This document shows positions 1-10,823 of a stretch of DNA of 64,000 bases, piece by piece. Origin of the DNA: Eunapius fragilis (Eukaryota; Porifera; Demospongiae; Spongillida; Spongillidae); NCBI GenBank assembly GCA_963681505.1, contig OY811989.1, forward strand, positions 1,632,486 to 1,696,485. The letters run 5' to 3'. How positions within the stretch are numbered: the stretch's first letter is position 1; each line of letters begins with the position of its first letter. The position numbers were made by a program, and so were the translations under genes. The notes beneath the pieces were generated by a model that had not been told where the DNA came from, made no database searches, and saw only the letters and a list, made by a program, of their open reading frames with translations.

Positions 1-239
1 GATAGCACACTGAAAGGCAAAACTGTCAAGACACCGCACCTATTCGCACACGTGCGCTATCAATCGACTGCGTAAGCGCATTGCTGTTCACCTGTATTCT
101 ATTGATCGCGCAAGCTGCTTGCTGCACTATCGATCGATTGTTGCGCGATCTATCGGTGGTTGCGCGATCGATAGATTGGTGCGCAAACAATAGATAGATC
201 TATTGTTCGCGAAGAACAATCGATGGATAGCGCAAATCG

Positions 240-480
240 ATCGACAGCGCGCAACATTTTACAAATTTTGTCCAAATATATTTAAAATTTTTCTCTAAAA
301 AAACAAACATTACGAGAAAACGATTACCCACATACCGAATTATAATACTTGGTTTGTCGCAAAAATTGCTTAAAACCAGATGGGTCTCCTTTCTTTGCTT
401 AAACCTCATTTTGTTCATGGCAATAATAAAATTGACTGCTCAGCGGTCCCTTCCAAATGTGTCACTTGTAATATTATTAT
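240..480 (+). repeat. Dispersed repeat, copy 1
   Basis: This stretch has an inverted counterpart at 13870-14225. Shared blocks in the same order include ACCGAATTATAATACTTGG, a GCTTAAAACC/GGGTCTCC block, CATTTTGTTCATGGCAATAA, and a segment around CCCTTCCAAATG. A shorter direct copy lies at 690-800. The first 240 bases before it are rich in GCGC and ATCGAT words. No convincing coding potential was seen; small ORFs here have no recognisable product. Confidence 0.7.
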
Positions 481-689
481 CACTGCAGTACACCTAAAAA
501 AATATTTGTATACACTTTTTTGCAATGCCGTCACATGGCCATGGATGAATATTAGTTCTAATAATTCTATTTCAAATTCTGTTTTGTAGCAGTTGCACTA
601 CACAGTGATTAACATCAGCTCTGTCACTTAATGTGTTCTTCAAATGCTTTATAAGGCTGGACTTGGCATGAAAATAGCCGACTCTATGA

Positions 690-800
690 TACCGAATTAT
701 AATACTTGGTTTGATTTTATTTTGTCGCTTAAAACCATAAGGGTCTCATTTTGTCGTGGCAATAAAAATTGACAGCACAGCAGATACCTCCGTATTACAT
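690..800 (+). repeat. Dispersed repeat, partial copy
   Basis: It repeats the ACCGAATTATAATACTTGG block, then GCTTAAAACC, GGGTCTCATTTTG and GGCAATAAAAATTGAC, in the same order as 335-445 but with small deletions. It is directly followed by half of a foldback element at 817-873. Confidence 0.65.
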
Positions 801-816
801 GAAAAAAATATAAATA

Positions 817-873
817 ACAAGTAATAAAAACATTCTTTATACGAGAAGGTTGGTGGTATATAGGAATCAAAGG
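817..873 (+). mobile_element. Foldback element, solo left arm
   Basis: It begins ACAAGTAATAAAAACATTCT and continues with ACGAGAAGGTTGGTGG and TATATAGGAATCAAAGG. This is the outer arm of the palindromic family seen complete at 32672-32956 and 45610-45895. The centre and right arm are missing. Confidence 0.7.
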
Positions 874-1004
874 ATAGTTCAGGCGCGATTCACGTTTTAT
901 TATAGTGATATTCACGATCCGGGTTAAGACCAATGCTTAATATGCATATATATATACATATGCATCAGTCCCTGCATGGTTACGGGATCGTGTAGTTTGG
1001 CCAC

Positions 1005-2057
1005 GTGATGCTGTTTGTGCATAATATATACAATATGGTTTGTCCTCTGCACAAAATAATTGGCTATCTCGCGTTCGTATGGTGCATCTTTCCCTCGGAG
1101 CCAAGTACGTACACTCTGCAGCCGATTCCACAGCAATCAACAGTACTAAAGACCACAGAGGCGTGCTCTAACCTGCCTAACCTGCTCGAGTCCCTCGCCC
1201 TGAACCTAACCAACCTGATCAGTCAACAAGTATCCTTGAACCTCACGTGCATCTTGAACACGGGTTCCAGCCCGCTGTGCCCTGCAAGTTCGTGCCACTC
1301 CATAGCAGAGGCGTTGCCCAGCAACCCCTCCGGATACTACTGGATTCAACCAAACTCTACAAACGCTTCTATTCAGGTGTACTGCGATTTGACCAAATAC
1401 TTATGCGGCTCCAGAGGATGGATGAGGGTCGCCTACCTGAACATGTCCGACTCCAGGCAGTCGTGCCCGCCCAACTGGGCAAACGTCACTGCGGGAACCT
1501 ACCGTCTGTGCGGAAGGAGTGGAAACAACACCTGTTTTGGGGTCAACTTCACAACCTACTCCGTGCCTTACTACAAGGTGTGCGGGTGGGTGGCAGGCTA
1601 CCAATATTCCTCTAACGATGGTTTCAAACGGTATGGATCCTCGTGCGGCAATCCCTGCACCATTGAGGGACCCTACGTTGACGGAGTTAGTATCACTCAC
1701 GGTCAAAACCCTAGACAGCACCTGTGGTCATACGCAGCTGGTCAACTTACGGGCAGCTACTGTCCATGCTACAACGAATCCCGAAGCACGTACGCTAACA
1801 CTGTGCCATCTTTTGTAGGGTCGAACTGGTACTGTGGCGCCCAATCGGCTAGCGGCACCTACTACAACTATCCATTGTGGCTACCCGGCACGTGCCCAGG
1901 ATTACTGTCGGCTTGCTGTTCCAATTCCACCTTGCCATGGTTCTTCACAACCCTTTCCAAAAATTTTACTGATAGCCTGGAAGTCCGCCTCTGTGCAGAT
2001 GAACTTCTCGCCAATGAAGACATCCGATTGCGGAATCTGGAGCTCTATGTTAGTTAA
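1005..2057 (+). CDS. Secreted fibrinogen-like glycoprotein (single exon)
   Basis: This is an uninterrupted 350-residue frame. A hydrophobic stretch near residues 18-29 (IIGYLAFVWCIF) looks like a signal peptide; ATG at 1005 and an in-frame ATG at 1035 are both usable starts. Residues about 90-160 carry the fibrinogen-related start: a Cys-Xaa-Ser-Ile motif, PSGYYWI, VYCDL, then CG/GWMRVAYLNM. The rest is Cys-, Gly- and Tyr-rich with SGSYCPC-like pairs and a GVSITHG block. About eleven N-X-S/T glycosylation sites are present. The family is known from sponges and cnidarians as secreted or cell-surface recognition molecules; the ligand cannot be told. No intron is needed. A decayed tandem paralogue follows at 2330-2757 and 6129-6655, so this locus was a small array. 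A T-run lies downstream at about 2139-2154. Identity is fairly sure at family level only. Confidence 0.75.
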   Translation: MMLFVHNIYNMVCPLHKIIGYLAFVWCIFPSEPSTYTLQPIPQQSTVLKTTEACSNLPNLLESLALNLTNLISQQVSLNLTCILNTGSSPLCPASSCHSIAEALPSNPSGYYWIQPNSTNASIQVYCDLTKYLCGSRGWMRVAYLNMSDSRQSCPPNWANVTAGTYRLCGRSGNNTCFGVNFTTYSVPYYKVCGWVAGYQYSSNDGFKRYGSSCGNPCTIEGPYVDGVSITHGQNPRQHLWSYAAGQLTGSYCPCYNESRSTYANTVPSFVGSNWYCGAQSASGTYYNYPLWLPGTCPGLLSACCSNSTLPWFFTTLSKNFTDSLEVRLCADELLANEDIRLRNLELYVS

Positions 2058-2329
2058 CGTACACGGGACACCGTATACATTATCAAAGTGCTTCTTCATA
2101 GGTCGATAGCCGTATAACTGCGCGAGCGTACTGTCTGTTTTTTTTTTTTTTTTTCGGTGCATTTGCATGCGAGTATGAGTGCAAGAGGCGTGGCGCGCAC
2201 AAACACGCACGCCATCAAAATATTAATTCAGTGGTGTTAATCATTTCAAGCACGTGCAATGAATATGCAATGCACGTGCATATGCTTGTCATGAATGTCA
2301 TATATATAAACGGAGACAACAGACCAAAT

Positions 2330-2757
2330 TAATGGGTTGTACTTGGTACAATATGATTTATCTCGCTCATTTGTGGTGTATGCGTCCTCCGCTCGGAACC
2401 AACAAGATATACACTCTGCAACGGATTCCCCACTGAGCAATCAATAGTATTATTGGGCACAGATGGCTGTACTAATGTGCGTGAGATTATTGAATCCCTC
2501 ACTCTGAACCTAACCAACCTGATCAGTCTCTCACGTGCATCTTGAATGTGGGTGCCAGCCCGCTGTGCCCAGCGAGTTCGTGCCACTCCATAGCAGAGGG
2601 CGTTGCCCAGAAACCCCTCCGGATACTACAGGCTATTGAACTCCTTGTTCAGGTGTACTGCGACCTGACGAGGTATTTAAACGCTCCAGAGATTGAATGA
2701 GGATCACGAATCTGCTCTAACCAATCGCGTCCGTCCAACTGGACTGCGCGCATGCGT
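2330..2757 (+). pseudogene. Fibrinogen-like pseudogene, 5' half
   Basis: It is a degenerate copy of the gene at 1005-2057. It keeps the region encoding the signal peptide, the LNLTNLIS segment, SSPLCPASSCHSIAE, PSGYY and QVYCDLT, but with single-base insertions, deletions and stops. Similarity stops where parental codons around CPPNW are reached, exactly where the integrase-type transposon begins. The 3' half resumes at about 6129. Confidence 0.8.
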
Positions 2758-2771
2758 ACACTACTGCCACG

Positions 2772-3195
2772 CAATAATTGATCCGGTTAAAAATTGATCC
2801 GGCCGGATCATTTTTTGGTGCAATAATTGATCCGGCCGGATCACTTTTGGTTGCAAAAAGTGATCCGCCTCTGCAAAAAAAGTGATCCGGGTACAAATTC
2901 TCGTCGATATCAGTTTGTTTTGACGATTATATACAATTCTTAGCAATGTTCTAATGAGCCGGGCTCCATTCCACCTGTTGTTGTTCACTTCTCTATATAG
3001 GGAGACAAATCCATTGCGTATCGATCCTGACGGAAAACGGCATGCATGCATGATGAAAAAACAGCTTTTTTTCTGCCAACACAAGACAGGTCCATATACA
3101 TTAAGCAGAGATCATCTCTGCATTAAGTGCATGCGTGGCCCGCCCATCACCTTTTGCTGCCAAAACTGATCTGCACAGGGTAATTTACGTATGTA
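2772..3195 (+). repeat. Left terminal inverted repeat of the Ginger-like element
   Basis: It matches the reverse complement of about 5720-6105. The outer 120 bp hold several GATCCGG palindromes and TGATCCG...TTTTTGCA units. The inner part reads through a CTATATAGGGAGACAAATCC block and the AAACGGCATGCATGCATGATG block, both found inverted in the right repeat. Confidence 0.85.
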
Positions 3196-3204
3196 TTTAT
3201 GTAT

Positions 3205-3415
3205 AAGGTATGACCGGATCACTTTTTGCAGCCAAAACTGATCCCGTATGAATGTGTGCATGTAAGGTACGCCCGGATCACCTTTTTCAGGAAAAACTTA
3301 TCCGGGTATAGTATACGTATGAATGCATGTAAGTGGATCACTTCAGTTTTGCTGATCCGGATAATACATGTATGCTTGCATAACGCCGCGGATCACTTTA
3401 CTGATCCGATGTATA
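3205..3415. repeat. Cluster of GGATCAC...TGATCC mini-hairpins
   Basis: Four short inverted pairs follow one another at about 3213-3243, 3273-3304, 3333-3360 and 3389-3409. Each opens with GGATCAC and closes with (T/C)TGATCC or TTATCC around a T-rich loop containing TTTTGCAG or a variant. They extend the terminal motif of the transposon inwards and could be transposase binding sites (inference). Confidence 0.65.
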
Positions 3416-3808
3416 GTGGATAATTAAATATATCTGCATTCTACATTTAGAAATACTGCTGCAGTCTGTAACCTTTTTTTCCAGACCCCACTTCGGTAAG
3501 CATACCAATATTAATGCTACCAAAGCATAATAATTTTGTCCATATGCACACACCTACGTGGGTCACATACAAGTATGTTTCCTCCAGCCGTAATTATATA
3601 CACATGTTTTATGGTTATTAATCTTTTTAACTACAAAAGCGATATGATTTCCCATATAATTATGGATGTATACCCTTCAGACGTGTATATTTCATCAATA
3701 CGTTTATATCCAAACGATTTAATTTGCTGTAAAATAATATCACAGTCACTGATATAGGCCTATGGGTGATAAATTTATCATAGCTTCTTAACAGTTTCAA
3801 AGTGGTTG

Positions 3809-4420
3809 CTAATATTGGTAACAAAATGGACTGTTCTGATGTCTGTCATTCTTAACCTCTATAGGTGAATGCTTTAGCCATTTGTAGATTGCTCCTACAG
3901 GTGCAAAAACATATATTGTTGTTCTGAGTAAAGATGCTGCTGCAATTATTTCAAATTCTGTGGCCCATGTGCCGAGCGATTGCATATTTGTACGTTTCAT
4001 GAATTGTTCTATTGACTTTTTTGGGCCAAAAAGCAGGCCAGCTTGGGAGATGATGCATTATGTATCATGTAGGATGTAATAAGGAGGCGGAATTCTTGGT
4101 GATCCTGTTGGGATCCAGTTACAGCCAGTGCAATTGACCGGAAAAAAAAAAAACAATTTCCATCACCCTTGATTCTTTCAGTTACTGCTGGAGCTTGTGA
4201 GACCTTCATAATGGATGGGTCACTATGATGACAAAGTTTGCCAACAACAAATTTGATTCCTAACATATGACATATCTCCTCTTGCCAATCACTACATACC
4301 GGTAAAAAGCTTATATTTTCCATTTCTACCTCTTTCACAATTTCCAAACATGAAGTGGTGGCAGTTTGATCTAAATGCTGTTCTCTGAAACGTTTTAGAG
4401 TATTCTGAGTGACAGGCTAA
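3809..4420 (-). pseudogene. OTU-domain protease remnant of the transposon
   Basis: Read on the minus strand, frame 4347-4009 contains KGDGNCFFFFRSIALAVTG followed by a QDHQEFRLLI helix, the OTU catalytic Asp-Gly-Asn-Cys signature. Two extra Phe come from an A-run. A second frame at 4000-3809 supplies the C-terminal OTU part (WATEFEIIAAASLL, TTIYVF). A frameshift and stop separate them. OTU enzymes cleave ubiquitin chains; in mobile elements they are accessory domains of unclear use. It lies downstream of the integrase exons on the same strand. Confidence 0.7.
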
Positions 4421-4610
4421 TCTGTAAAGAATTTTTTTGCATCTAGGATCCACTGGCAATAGAGGTGCAATTAATACATGTATCCACTACATTAGGAAAA
4501 ACATGATATTCAAATCACAGCCCTATGCATGTTGTGCAATTAAAGCTTAACATGAGGATAAAAAGGTATTATTTTTTATTTTAATATGGAGTTCATCTTT
4601 TATAACAAAC

Positions 4611-5285
4611 CTGAGGATGATATGGTGTAGTTTAATTCCCAGTGCTTATGCCAAGTGAGTGTCAAGCTGATTTTTGAACTCTGTTCCATTGTCAGTTGTT
4701 ACTACTCTTGGAATTCCCATTCTCATGAAGATCTGTATACAATCGAGAAAAAAATAGTCAAGCATTGCCTATATATTTGAATAACTATATCACCTTGACT
4801 AGAATCCTTGATACACTTTTGGCACACTTATCCGGAAGTGGTACAGCTTCAACAAACTTAGAAAAATAGTCACTAACTGTTAAAAAGTACCGATCACCCT
4901 CCTTAGAAATAGGGCATAATGGTCCTATTAAATCGACGCCAACATGAAACCAGGGAGCCTTCACTGGTATAGGATTAAGCTGTGGTGTTTCCTTTATCAA
5001 TGTTCGGTTCACCCGTTGACAAGAATCACATGAATGTATCTAAAAGTAAAATGAATTAAGTAAGATTATACAATTAATGCAAAGCAATTGGATATGGGTT
5101 ACAAGTCACATACGTGTAATTACCATTTCCTGGACGTCTTTAACAATCCCACGCCACATGTAACGTTCACTGATTCGTTTAATCGTTCTCCTTTCTCCCA
5201 TGTGTCCCGCAGAGGGGTCAAGATGGCAGGCTGCAAGAATTTGAAGTTGTTCTGCGCGAGTCCTGACACATCGCACCTCAGTAAT
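4611..5285 (-). pseudogene. Ty3-type integrase of the Ginger-like element (three exons)
   Basis: Three minus-strand exons keep phase. 5285-5124 encodes a zinc-binding module (H...AGHMGERRTIKRISERY) and is joined through C-D-S-C in the next exon to complete His2Cys2. 5039-4794 encodes the integrase core start with WFHVGVDLIGPL (first catalytic Asp) and YFSKFVEAVPL. 4732-4611 encodes TTDNGTEFKNQL (second Asp). Acceptors are CACAG, TTTTAG and TATACAG; donors are GTAATT, GTGATA and GTTTGT. The third exon carries a TAA stop soon after NQLD and the catalytic Glu region was not found, so it is broken. Confidence 0.75.
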
Positions 5286-5719
5286 CTGTGCATTATGTAA
5301 TGCAATATAATTGCTAGTATGTATTGGATAAGCATGCATACACATGTACAGACCTTTCCTTTCGCGGTCTCCTTGAAGTACATTACTCCATCATGGACGA
5401 AAAAACCTTCTAGCTTTATTTCTGATCACTAGTTTCTGTAATTCACTAGACTGACTAGGATACTTATGCTCTGTTAGATACAGAAAGGTGTCGTTGATCA
5501 AACTTGATTCATTCAGTCTAGCCGCACCGTTCAATTCATCCATTCTCACGTAAAACAACCACACGTTATAATAACCAACCTAATTAAGCGAAATTCGGTA
5601 TAATTTGCGAGTCACATTTAAAAAATGTTTTGAGGAAGTTGCCTTTATTGTCATTATGTTGTTGATCCAGGCGTACCTCATGCATAACTTTGCACATGCA
5701 TGTATATTACCCGGGTCAG

Positions 5720-6105
5720 TTTTATGCATACGTAAATTACCCTGTCCGGATCAGTTTTGGCAGCAAAAGGTGATGGGCGGCCACGCATGCACTTAATGTA
5801 ATGGACCTGTCTTGTGTTGGCAGAAAAAGGATGTTTTTCATCATGCATGCATGCCGTTTTCCGTCAGGATCGATACGCAATGGATTTGTCTCCCTATATA
5901 GAGAAGTGAACAACAACAGGTGGAATGGAGCTCGGCTCATTAGAACATTGCTAAGAATTGTATATAATCGTCAAAACAAACTGGTATCGACGAGAATTTG
6001 TACCCGGATCACTTTTTGCAGAGGCGGATCACTTTTTGCAACCAAAAGTGATCCGGCCGGACCAATTATTGCAGCAAAAAATGATCCGGCCGGATCACTA
6101 TTATT
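5720..6105 (-). repeat. Right terminal inverted repeat of the Ginger-like element
   Basis: It is the inverted partner of 2772-3195, including the GATCCGG-rich outer 120 bp (about 6003-6105) and the inner TACGTAAATTACCCTG block. The two arms differ by scattered substitutions and small indels, so the insertion is not very recent. Confidence 0.85.
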
Positions 6106-6128
6106 TTACCCTGATGAATATTTGCATG

Positions 6129-6655
6129 ACACTACCTTATCGGCTGTGCGGCCAGCCTGGAGGCAAAGCCGCTGTCAACGAACGACGGCTTCCTACGATA
6201 CGGTAGTGTCTGCCCATCCCCGTGCCCTATCGACGGCCCCTTACGTGGACGGTGCGGGCATAACCCGCGAAAGCACATTTGGCAGCGCAGATGCCAGGAA
6301 GCCATGCAGTGTCCGTGCTACGCATACGGGTACCTTCTCCGTGCCCATCTTGCGTTAACTGATATTGAGGGGCCAGGGGGGAGGAAACTGATCCTACGGG
6401 AGCGCAGACTTCTACAACTATCCCTTGAGGAAACTGATCCTACGGGAGCGCAGACTTCTACAGCTATCGACCCTTGTGGAACATCACGTGTAAGGGGAAA
6501 ATTAAGCTGGCTCCTTGCTGTTCTAACCCCAACCTGCCGTGGTTATACACGACCCTGAACGAGACTGTCATCGGACGATACTATCGAAGGCCGTCTGTGT
6601 GGGGAAGAAGACATTCGATTGCAGAGCCTTGACAGCGTCGAATCAAATGACGCGT
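6129..6655 (+). pseudogene. Fibrinogen-like pseudogene, 3' half
   Basis: It resumes the paralogue of 1005-2057 after the transposon: CTACCTTATCGGCTGTGCGG matches parental codons for TYRLCG, followed by the GNPCTIEGPYVDG counterpart and the C-terminal CCSN, LPWF/LPWL and RLCxE, DIRLQSL parts. A segment of about 60 bp (GAAACTGATCCTACGGGAGC unit) is tandemly duplicated near 6383-6460. Stops and frameshifts are frequent. Confidence 0.75.
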
Positions 6656-6871
6656 CAGTTTTTTTGCTGTGCATGTTTATTAATTGAATACCATTATAAA
6701 CAAGGGCCAAAGCGAATTATCCCATCGTGATTCACAAAATCATAGCACGGTTGTTTCATTGTCACCGGACCGTAGATTAATTTAATCTATGTTGTCACAT
6801 CGTTTCTGCCTCTGATTCATCACACCATCGAAAAAGTCTCATGTTGACCTTGGTCACTTTGGGCAGGTGAA

Positions 6872-6904
<33 letters not shown>

Positions 6905-7296
6905 TGAGTAAGAGCTGTATGCTTCTGAAGCTGTTACAAGATATACACAATAAGAAGAAAATACGATATTCTACCAAGTTGTGGGCCTGCCGGCAATGCA
7001 ATTAAGCAACCCATACTATGCCTGATCTTGCACAGTGCATGATGACATGCACGAGGAATAACTCGGTATATGAATAGTGCCGGTGTTGAATGGGAAAGCC
7101 AAAGTCACATGCAGATTATTATTATTCTCTAATTCCACATCACCACGCAAGCAACGATTTGAATTGTGATTCGAAGGATTGCAAAAACTTCTGCGTGTAG
7201 CCCATCCAGTGATTTGGATCCTAGTAATTTATCTCATTATATTGTTGAGATGTCTTTTTACCAAAAGGGTCATACGTATATAGCACGTGTGAATAA
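6656..7296. other. Intergenic, poly-G tract at 6872-6903
   Basis: I see no gene. An uninterrupted run of about 32 G lies at 6872-6903. The adjoining minus-strand frame owes its length to this run. The remainder is AT-rich. Confidence 0.6.
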
Positions 7297-7378
7297 CGAC
7301 GAGGGTGGGATTCGAACCCACGCGTGCAAAGCACAATGGATTAGCAGTCCATCGCCTTAACCACTCGGCCACCTCGTC
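7297..7378 (-). tRNA. tRNA-Ser (anticodon GCU)
   Basis: Read on the minus strand, the 82-nt sequence folds into a class II tRNA. The acceptor stem is GACGAGG/CCTCGTC with discriminator G. The D arm is GGCCGAGTGGTTAAGGC (box A), and the anticodon loop CTGCTAA has GCT at 7345-7343. A long variable arm (TGTGCTTTGCACG region) and a GGTTCGAATCC T arm (box B) complete it. No intron. A short T-run follows about 30 nt downstream. It is identical over its length to the copy at 14759-14840. Confidence 0.95.
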
Positions 7379-7830
7379 TGAGTACAAGTAATAGTAATAA
7401 TGAAATCAGGAATAGTTCGACTGGTATCTGTGACCTATATATTCGTACCCAGACCTACGTACGTCATAGCAACAAGTCCAAAGCACTCCTGTTTCCTTTA
7501 TGTCAGTATGGCACAGCCAAATGATCGAATTCAGCTAGCTTGCTGCGTCAATTTCAGGCCAATAATGGCGTCGGTTGGTGTTCAATAGAGCAACCAGCCT
7601 ATGCCTAAGGCAGTAAGGGACTGTGGAGAAAATTGGAGGAATGAATGGCGTGGGCATTGAGGATGGGGCCCCCTCTTTACTCGATCATGCATTGAAACAG
7701 TCCCAACCATTAATTAATTAATTTAGATCGATATTTTATTAATTATTTCAACTTTTTTTGTGTATTGCAATTAAAAGGTCGTTAAAAGTCGTCAACAACC
7801 GTGAAATAGCAGTTAGCAAGTTTTACAGGC
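7379..7830. other. Intergenic, nothing recognised
   Basis: It is AT-rich with short unremarkable frames. No repeat or RNA signal was noticed. Confidence 0.5.
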
Positions 7831-8103
7831 ACAAGTGATAAAAACTGTCTCTACGAGAAAGTTGGTGATATATGAATGAAAGCTACAGTGGTGCAAACAA
7901 AGTTTGCTGACTGGGAAGGAAAAATGAAATAGACTAGCAAGTACGTGTCATATTTTTATAACTAGATGTGTTAATTAATACAGGTCAATCTCATTTGTTC
8001 ATCCCAGTCAGTAAACCTTGTTTCCTTGCTTTTTACACCACTACAGCCTTTCGTTCCTGTATTCCACCGATTTTATCGTACAGAGACAGATTTTATCACT
8101 TGT
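7831..8103. mobile_element. Foldback (palindromic) element, diverged copy
   Basis: Starts ACAAGTGATAAAAACTGTCT and ends with the inverse, ATTTTATCACTTGT. Inner arms share CTACGAGAAAGTTGGTG, GGAAGGAAAAATGAAATAGAC and TTCCTTGCTTTTTACACCAC with the other copies. The arms are imperfect (for instance GGTCAATCTCATTTG opposite AAATGAAATAGAC), so it is older than the copies at 32672 and 45610. Confidence 0.8.
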
Positions 8104-9860
8104 TTCATTAACTTTTTAAAAATTCGTATGCTTCAGTATATTTATAATTACATTTAATTTTCGTACCATGCAATCATAAAAGGAATAGTATATCAGGATT
8201 GGAAAGTAATTGTTTTTTTCTCAAAGTAGGTATACTTTAGTAAATTGCGTTTGCGTAGGCGGAAACTGGTGATCTAAATTCCGTCGAAATTTGTTACCGT
8301 ATTTTGGATTGCTCTACGAGTGCTCAAGAAGATATGCGTTTTTTGGAAGGTATTTATGGGACCTTATTACTAGATTAAAGAAGAAAAGGGGTTGCACGAT
8401 ACACTAATCATGGTGTCTAAATGTAGGGCAGCATACGGCATAATTGTGTGTGCCTCGTTGATTTCTATAGTAATCTATCACAATTAGCCATTCCCCAATT
8501 TGTTAAGGTGCCAACTTGAGGAAGCGTTTGCCGTGTTTATTACTTCGTCTATATATCACGATACAATTTCATAGCTTTGCATGGTGCCCAAGGGTCCATT
8601 TAACGGCACAGGTGCTTACTGTTGGATTCCTTAGAGCTCGACATAAAAATAATGCTGAACCTGGTATTTCAGTGTTGGAGCCCTATGCATTAAACTTAAT
8701 CTTTGTATTTTCAATGCATAGACAATCTATTTTGTTTGTACGCCAAAGAATTTTGTGATAGCTCTATTAATACATACAGAATTTTTCAAAGTGCACATTA
8801 GTTATGGAAGCTATATTTTACAGCATGGACCCTCATGTCATTAAAGACAGCTGTATTATTGTGATGTGACGGTGCCCACAGCGTATTTTTCAAGACAATA
8901 TATTCATGCCAGTATATCTACCTATGCAGTAACTGTGAGAAATGCATGCTGTTTGTATTGTTGTTTAGAATGAGAGCTGCTGATGATCTGAAGAAACCAG
9001 CTTCAAATGTTCAAAAATGGCATTGATGAGCATTAAAAACTGCTAGTTCCTGAACTAAGGAATGGATTGGTGCTATACATTAATATTGAACTAGCAAATC
9101 TCAACATGCAGGAAACAATGAGGTTGGTTTCAAAGCTGGTACTAACAGGAGATGCTAACGTAAAGGCATTATCCAAGTCCACTACCCGTTTATTAACAAC
9201 AATGAAGAATATGAAGAGACATCTTAAAACCTTTAATCTCCCGACGTCCAATGCATAGGACGCAAGTAAAAAAGTATTTTGGGCAAACGATGTGTGAGAA
9301 GAACGAAATATAAATTCTACTGCCTGTAGTAGTAGTTTTCATAGTAGAAAATTGTACATCCTCCTTACTATGCGTGCTTGATCGAGATATACAGGCAAAA
9401 GTAAAACCGCAAGTTTTTGGTAAAGGTTGTGTTTGAAAACTGGCGAAGCAACATCAAGCCGGCACAAGTTCATCAAGTATTGCCAGAAAGATAAAGAAGG
9501 CCTAAGAAAAGAAGGGGCTTGTAAGCTAGGCAGGCCTTTGGCACTTAACACAGTAAAAAGTACGCAGTAGAGTGGAAAGACGAGGCTCCACGACAGAATC
9601 TACGAGAGGCATGTTCACCGCATGTCTTTGGGCAGTTAAGCCTCAGCACCTGCACAGGATCTCCCCCCACCCCCCACCCACCCCCACCCCCCACCCACCC
9701 CCACCCCCACCCCCCTCTCTCCGTGAAGTACATCAGGACGATGATAATAATCATTTGCCAGTAAATGATGATTGTGAAGATGAGAGTGAAGAAACTTGAA
9801 ACTTCCACGGAGGAGGAGGTTGATGACAACGGTGAGCCTCAGCGGAACACGCGGTTTACT
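8104..9860. other. Intergenic, CCCCCA-rich tract at 9661-9714
   Basis: No gene is recognised. Short frames at 8516-8758 and 9067-9258 (plus) have no family resemblance I can name. 9661-9714 is a pyrimidine tract made of CCCCCA and CCCA units, which opens spurious frames on both strands. Confidence 0.5.
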
Positions 9861-9865
9861 ATTGT

Positions 9866-10161
9866 AAAAAGTAAAGAAAAACATTCTCTAACGAGAAAGT
9901 TGGTGGGATATAGGAATTGGAGGCAAAGGTGGCGTAAAAAGGAAGGGAACAACGTTTTGGGAAAAGAAAAATGAGACAAAAATCCCATATATAGCACATG
10001 TAAATGTAACAGAACCAAAAGAAGTGCTAAATAGTATTACAGGATTTTTGTCTCATTTTTCTTTTCCCAAAACCTTGTTCCCTTCCTTTTTACGCCACCT
10101 TTGCCTCCAATTCCTATATCCCACCAACTTTCTCCGTTAGAGAATGTTTTTCTGTACTTGT
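9866..10161. mobile_element. Foldback element, near-complete copy
   Basis: The left arm has AACATTCTCTAACGAGAAAG, TTGGTGGGATATAGGAATTG, AAAAAGGAAGGGAACAA and TTTTGGGAAAAGAAAAATGAG. The right arm is the inverse, ending AGAGAATGTTTTTCTGTACTTG. A loop of about 50 nt around 9996-10045 contains the family's TAGCACA/GTGCTA core. The inverted arms are about 120 nt with few mismatches. Confidence 0.85.
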
Positions 10162-10472
10162 TTCCTCTATTTTTAAATGTATTGTCGATTATATCTGCGA
10201 ATACTGGCAAGTGCTCACAAGTTATAGTTATGACGTAGCCTCGTAAATTGAAGATCGGGCACTTATGCAGTCCCCCCCCCCCCCCTCCAACTTCAATTAA
10301 CGTCACGAGCAGACACTCGCTTATGTTAAGGATCAGCATTGTACCGAAGCGGGAGACTCTAACTCGTCGACCGTTTCGATTTTGACGGTATTCCTCTCGT
10401 CGTTTAGCTCTCCTCTTTTTGTTGACGGGAAGGCATTTTGACAAAAACAACTAGCCAAAAGTGGTGAAAACT

Positions 10473-10786
10473 CAGGGGCGGCGGAAGGTATATTAGATTG
10501 GGGGGGGGGGGGGGGGCTTCCGAAAGCGACGATAATTAAATTCATGAATTTCAATGGGGGCATTTGTCCTTTCGTCCGCCGGGGGGGGGGGGGGGGGGGG
10601 TAAGAAATTTCATCGAGCGGTCGTCTCTTGTGACAGATCTAAACTTTTCTGGATATCACAATATAAACGGTATATACGCGAGCGATCTCGCAGACGAAGA
10701 AGAACATTTATACTGATGTTTGGTTAGGAGAGGCTGAGCCCCCCCCTATGTCATTATTGGAGGGGCTCGAGACCCCCCAGCCCCCC

Positions 10787-10823
<37 letters not shown>

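Larger units (their letters stand above)
2765..6128. mobile_element. Ginger-like DNA transposon with long terminal inverted repeats
   Basis: About 3.4 kb inserted in the fibrinogen-like pseudogene. Long inverted ends (about 2772-3195 against 5720-6105) match over some 390 bp and carry repeated TGATCCGGCCGGATCA palindromes. Minus-strand remnants encode an H2C2 zinc domain and Ty3-type integrase core (5285 to 4611) and then an OTU cysteine-protease domain (about 4420 to 3809). Integrase-type DNA transposons of the Ginger group combine such modules; that assignment is inference. ACACTAC occurs at 2758-2764 and again at 6129-6135 and may be the target duplication, but the exact ends are unsure. 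Stops and frameshifts make this copy inactive. Confidence 0.75.

Noticed and set aside
7166-7360. Protein frame overlapping the tRNA
   Set aside because: The frame is a shadow of the tRNA-Ser gene; an equal shadow occurs at 14777-14989 over the second tRNA.
9661-9714. Internal telomere-like repeat
   Set aside because: The CCCCCA/CCCA units are irregular and do not match the animal telomere repeat.
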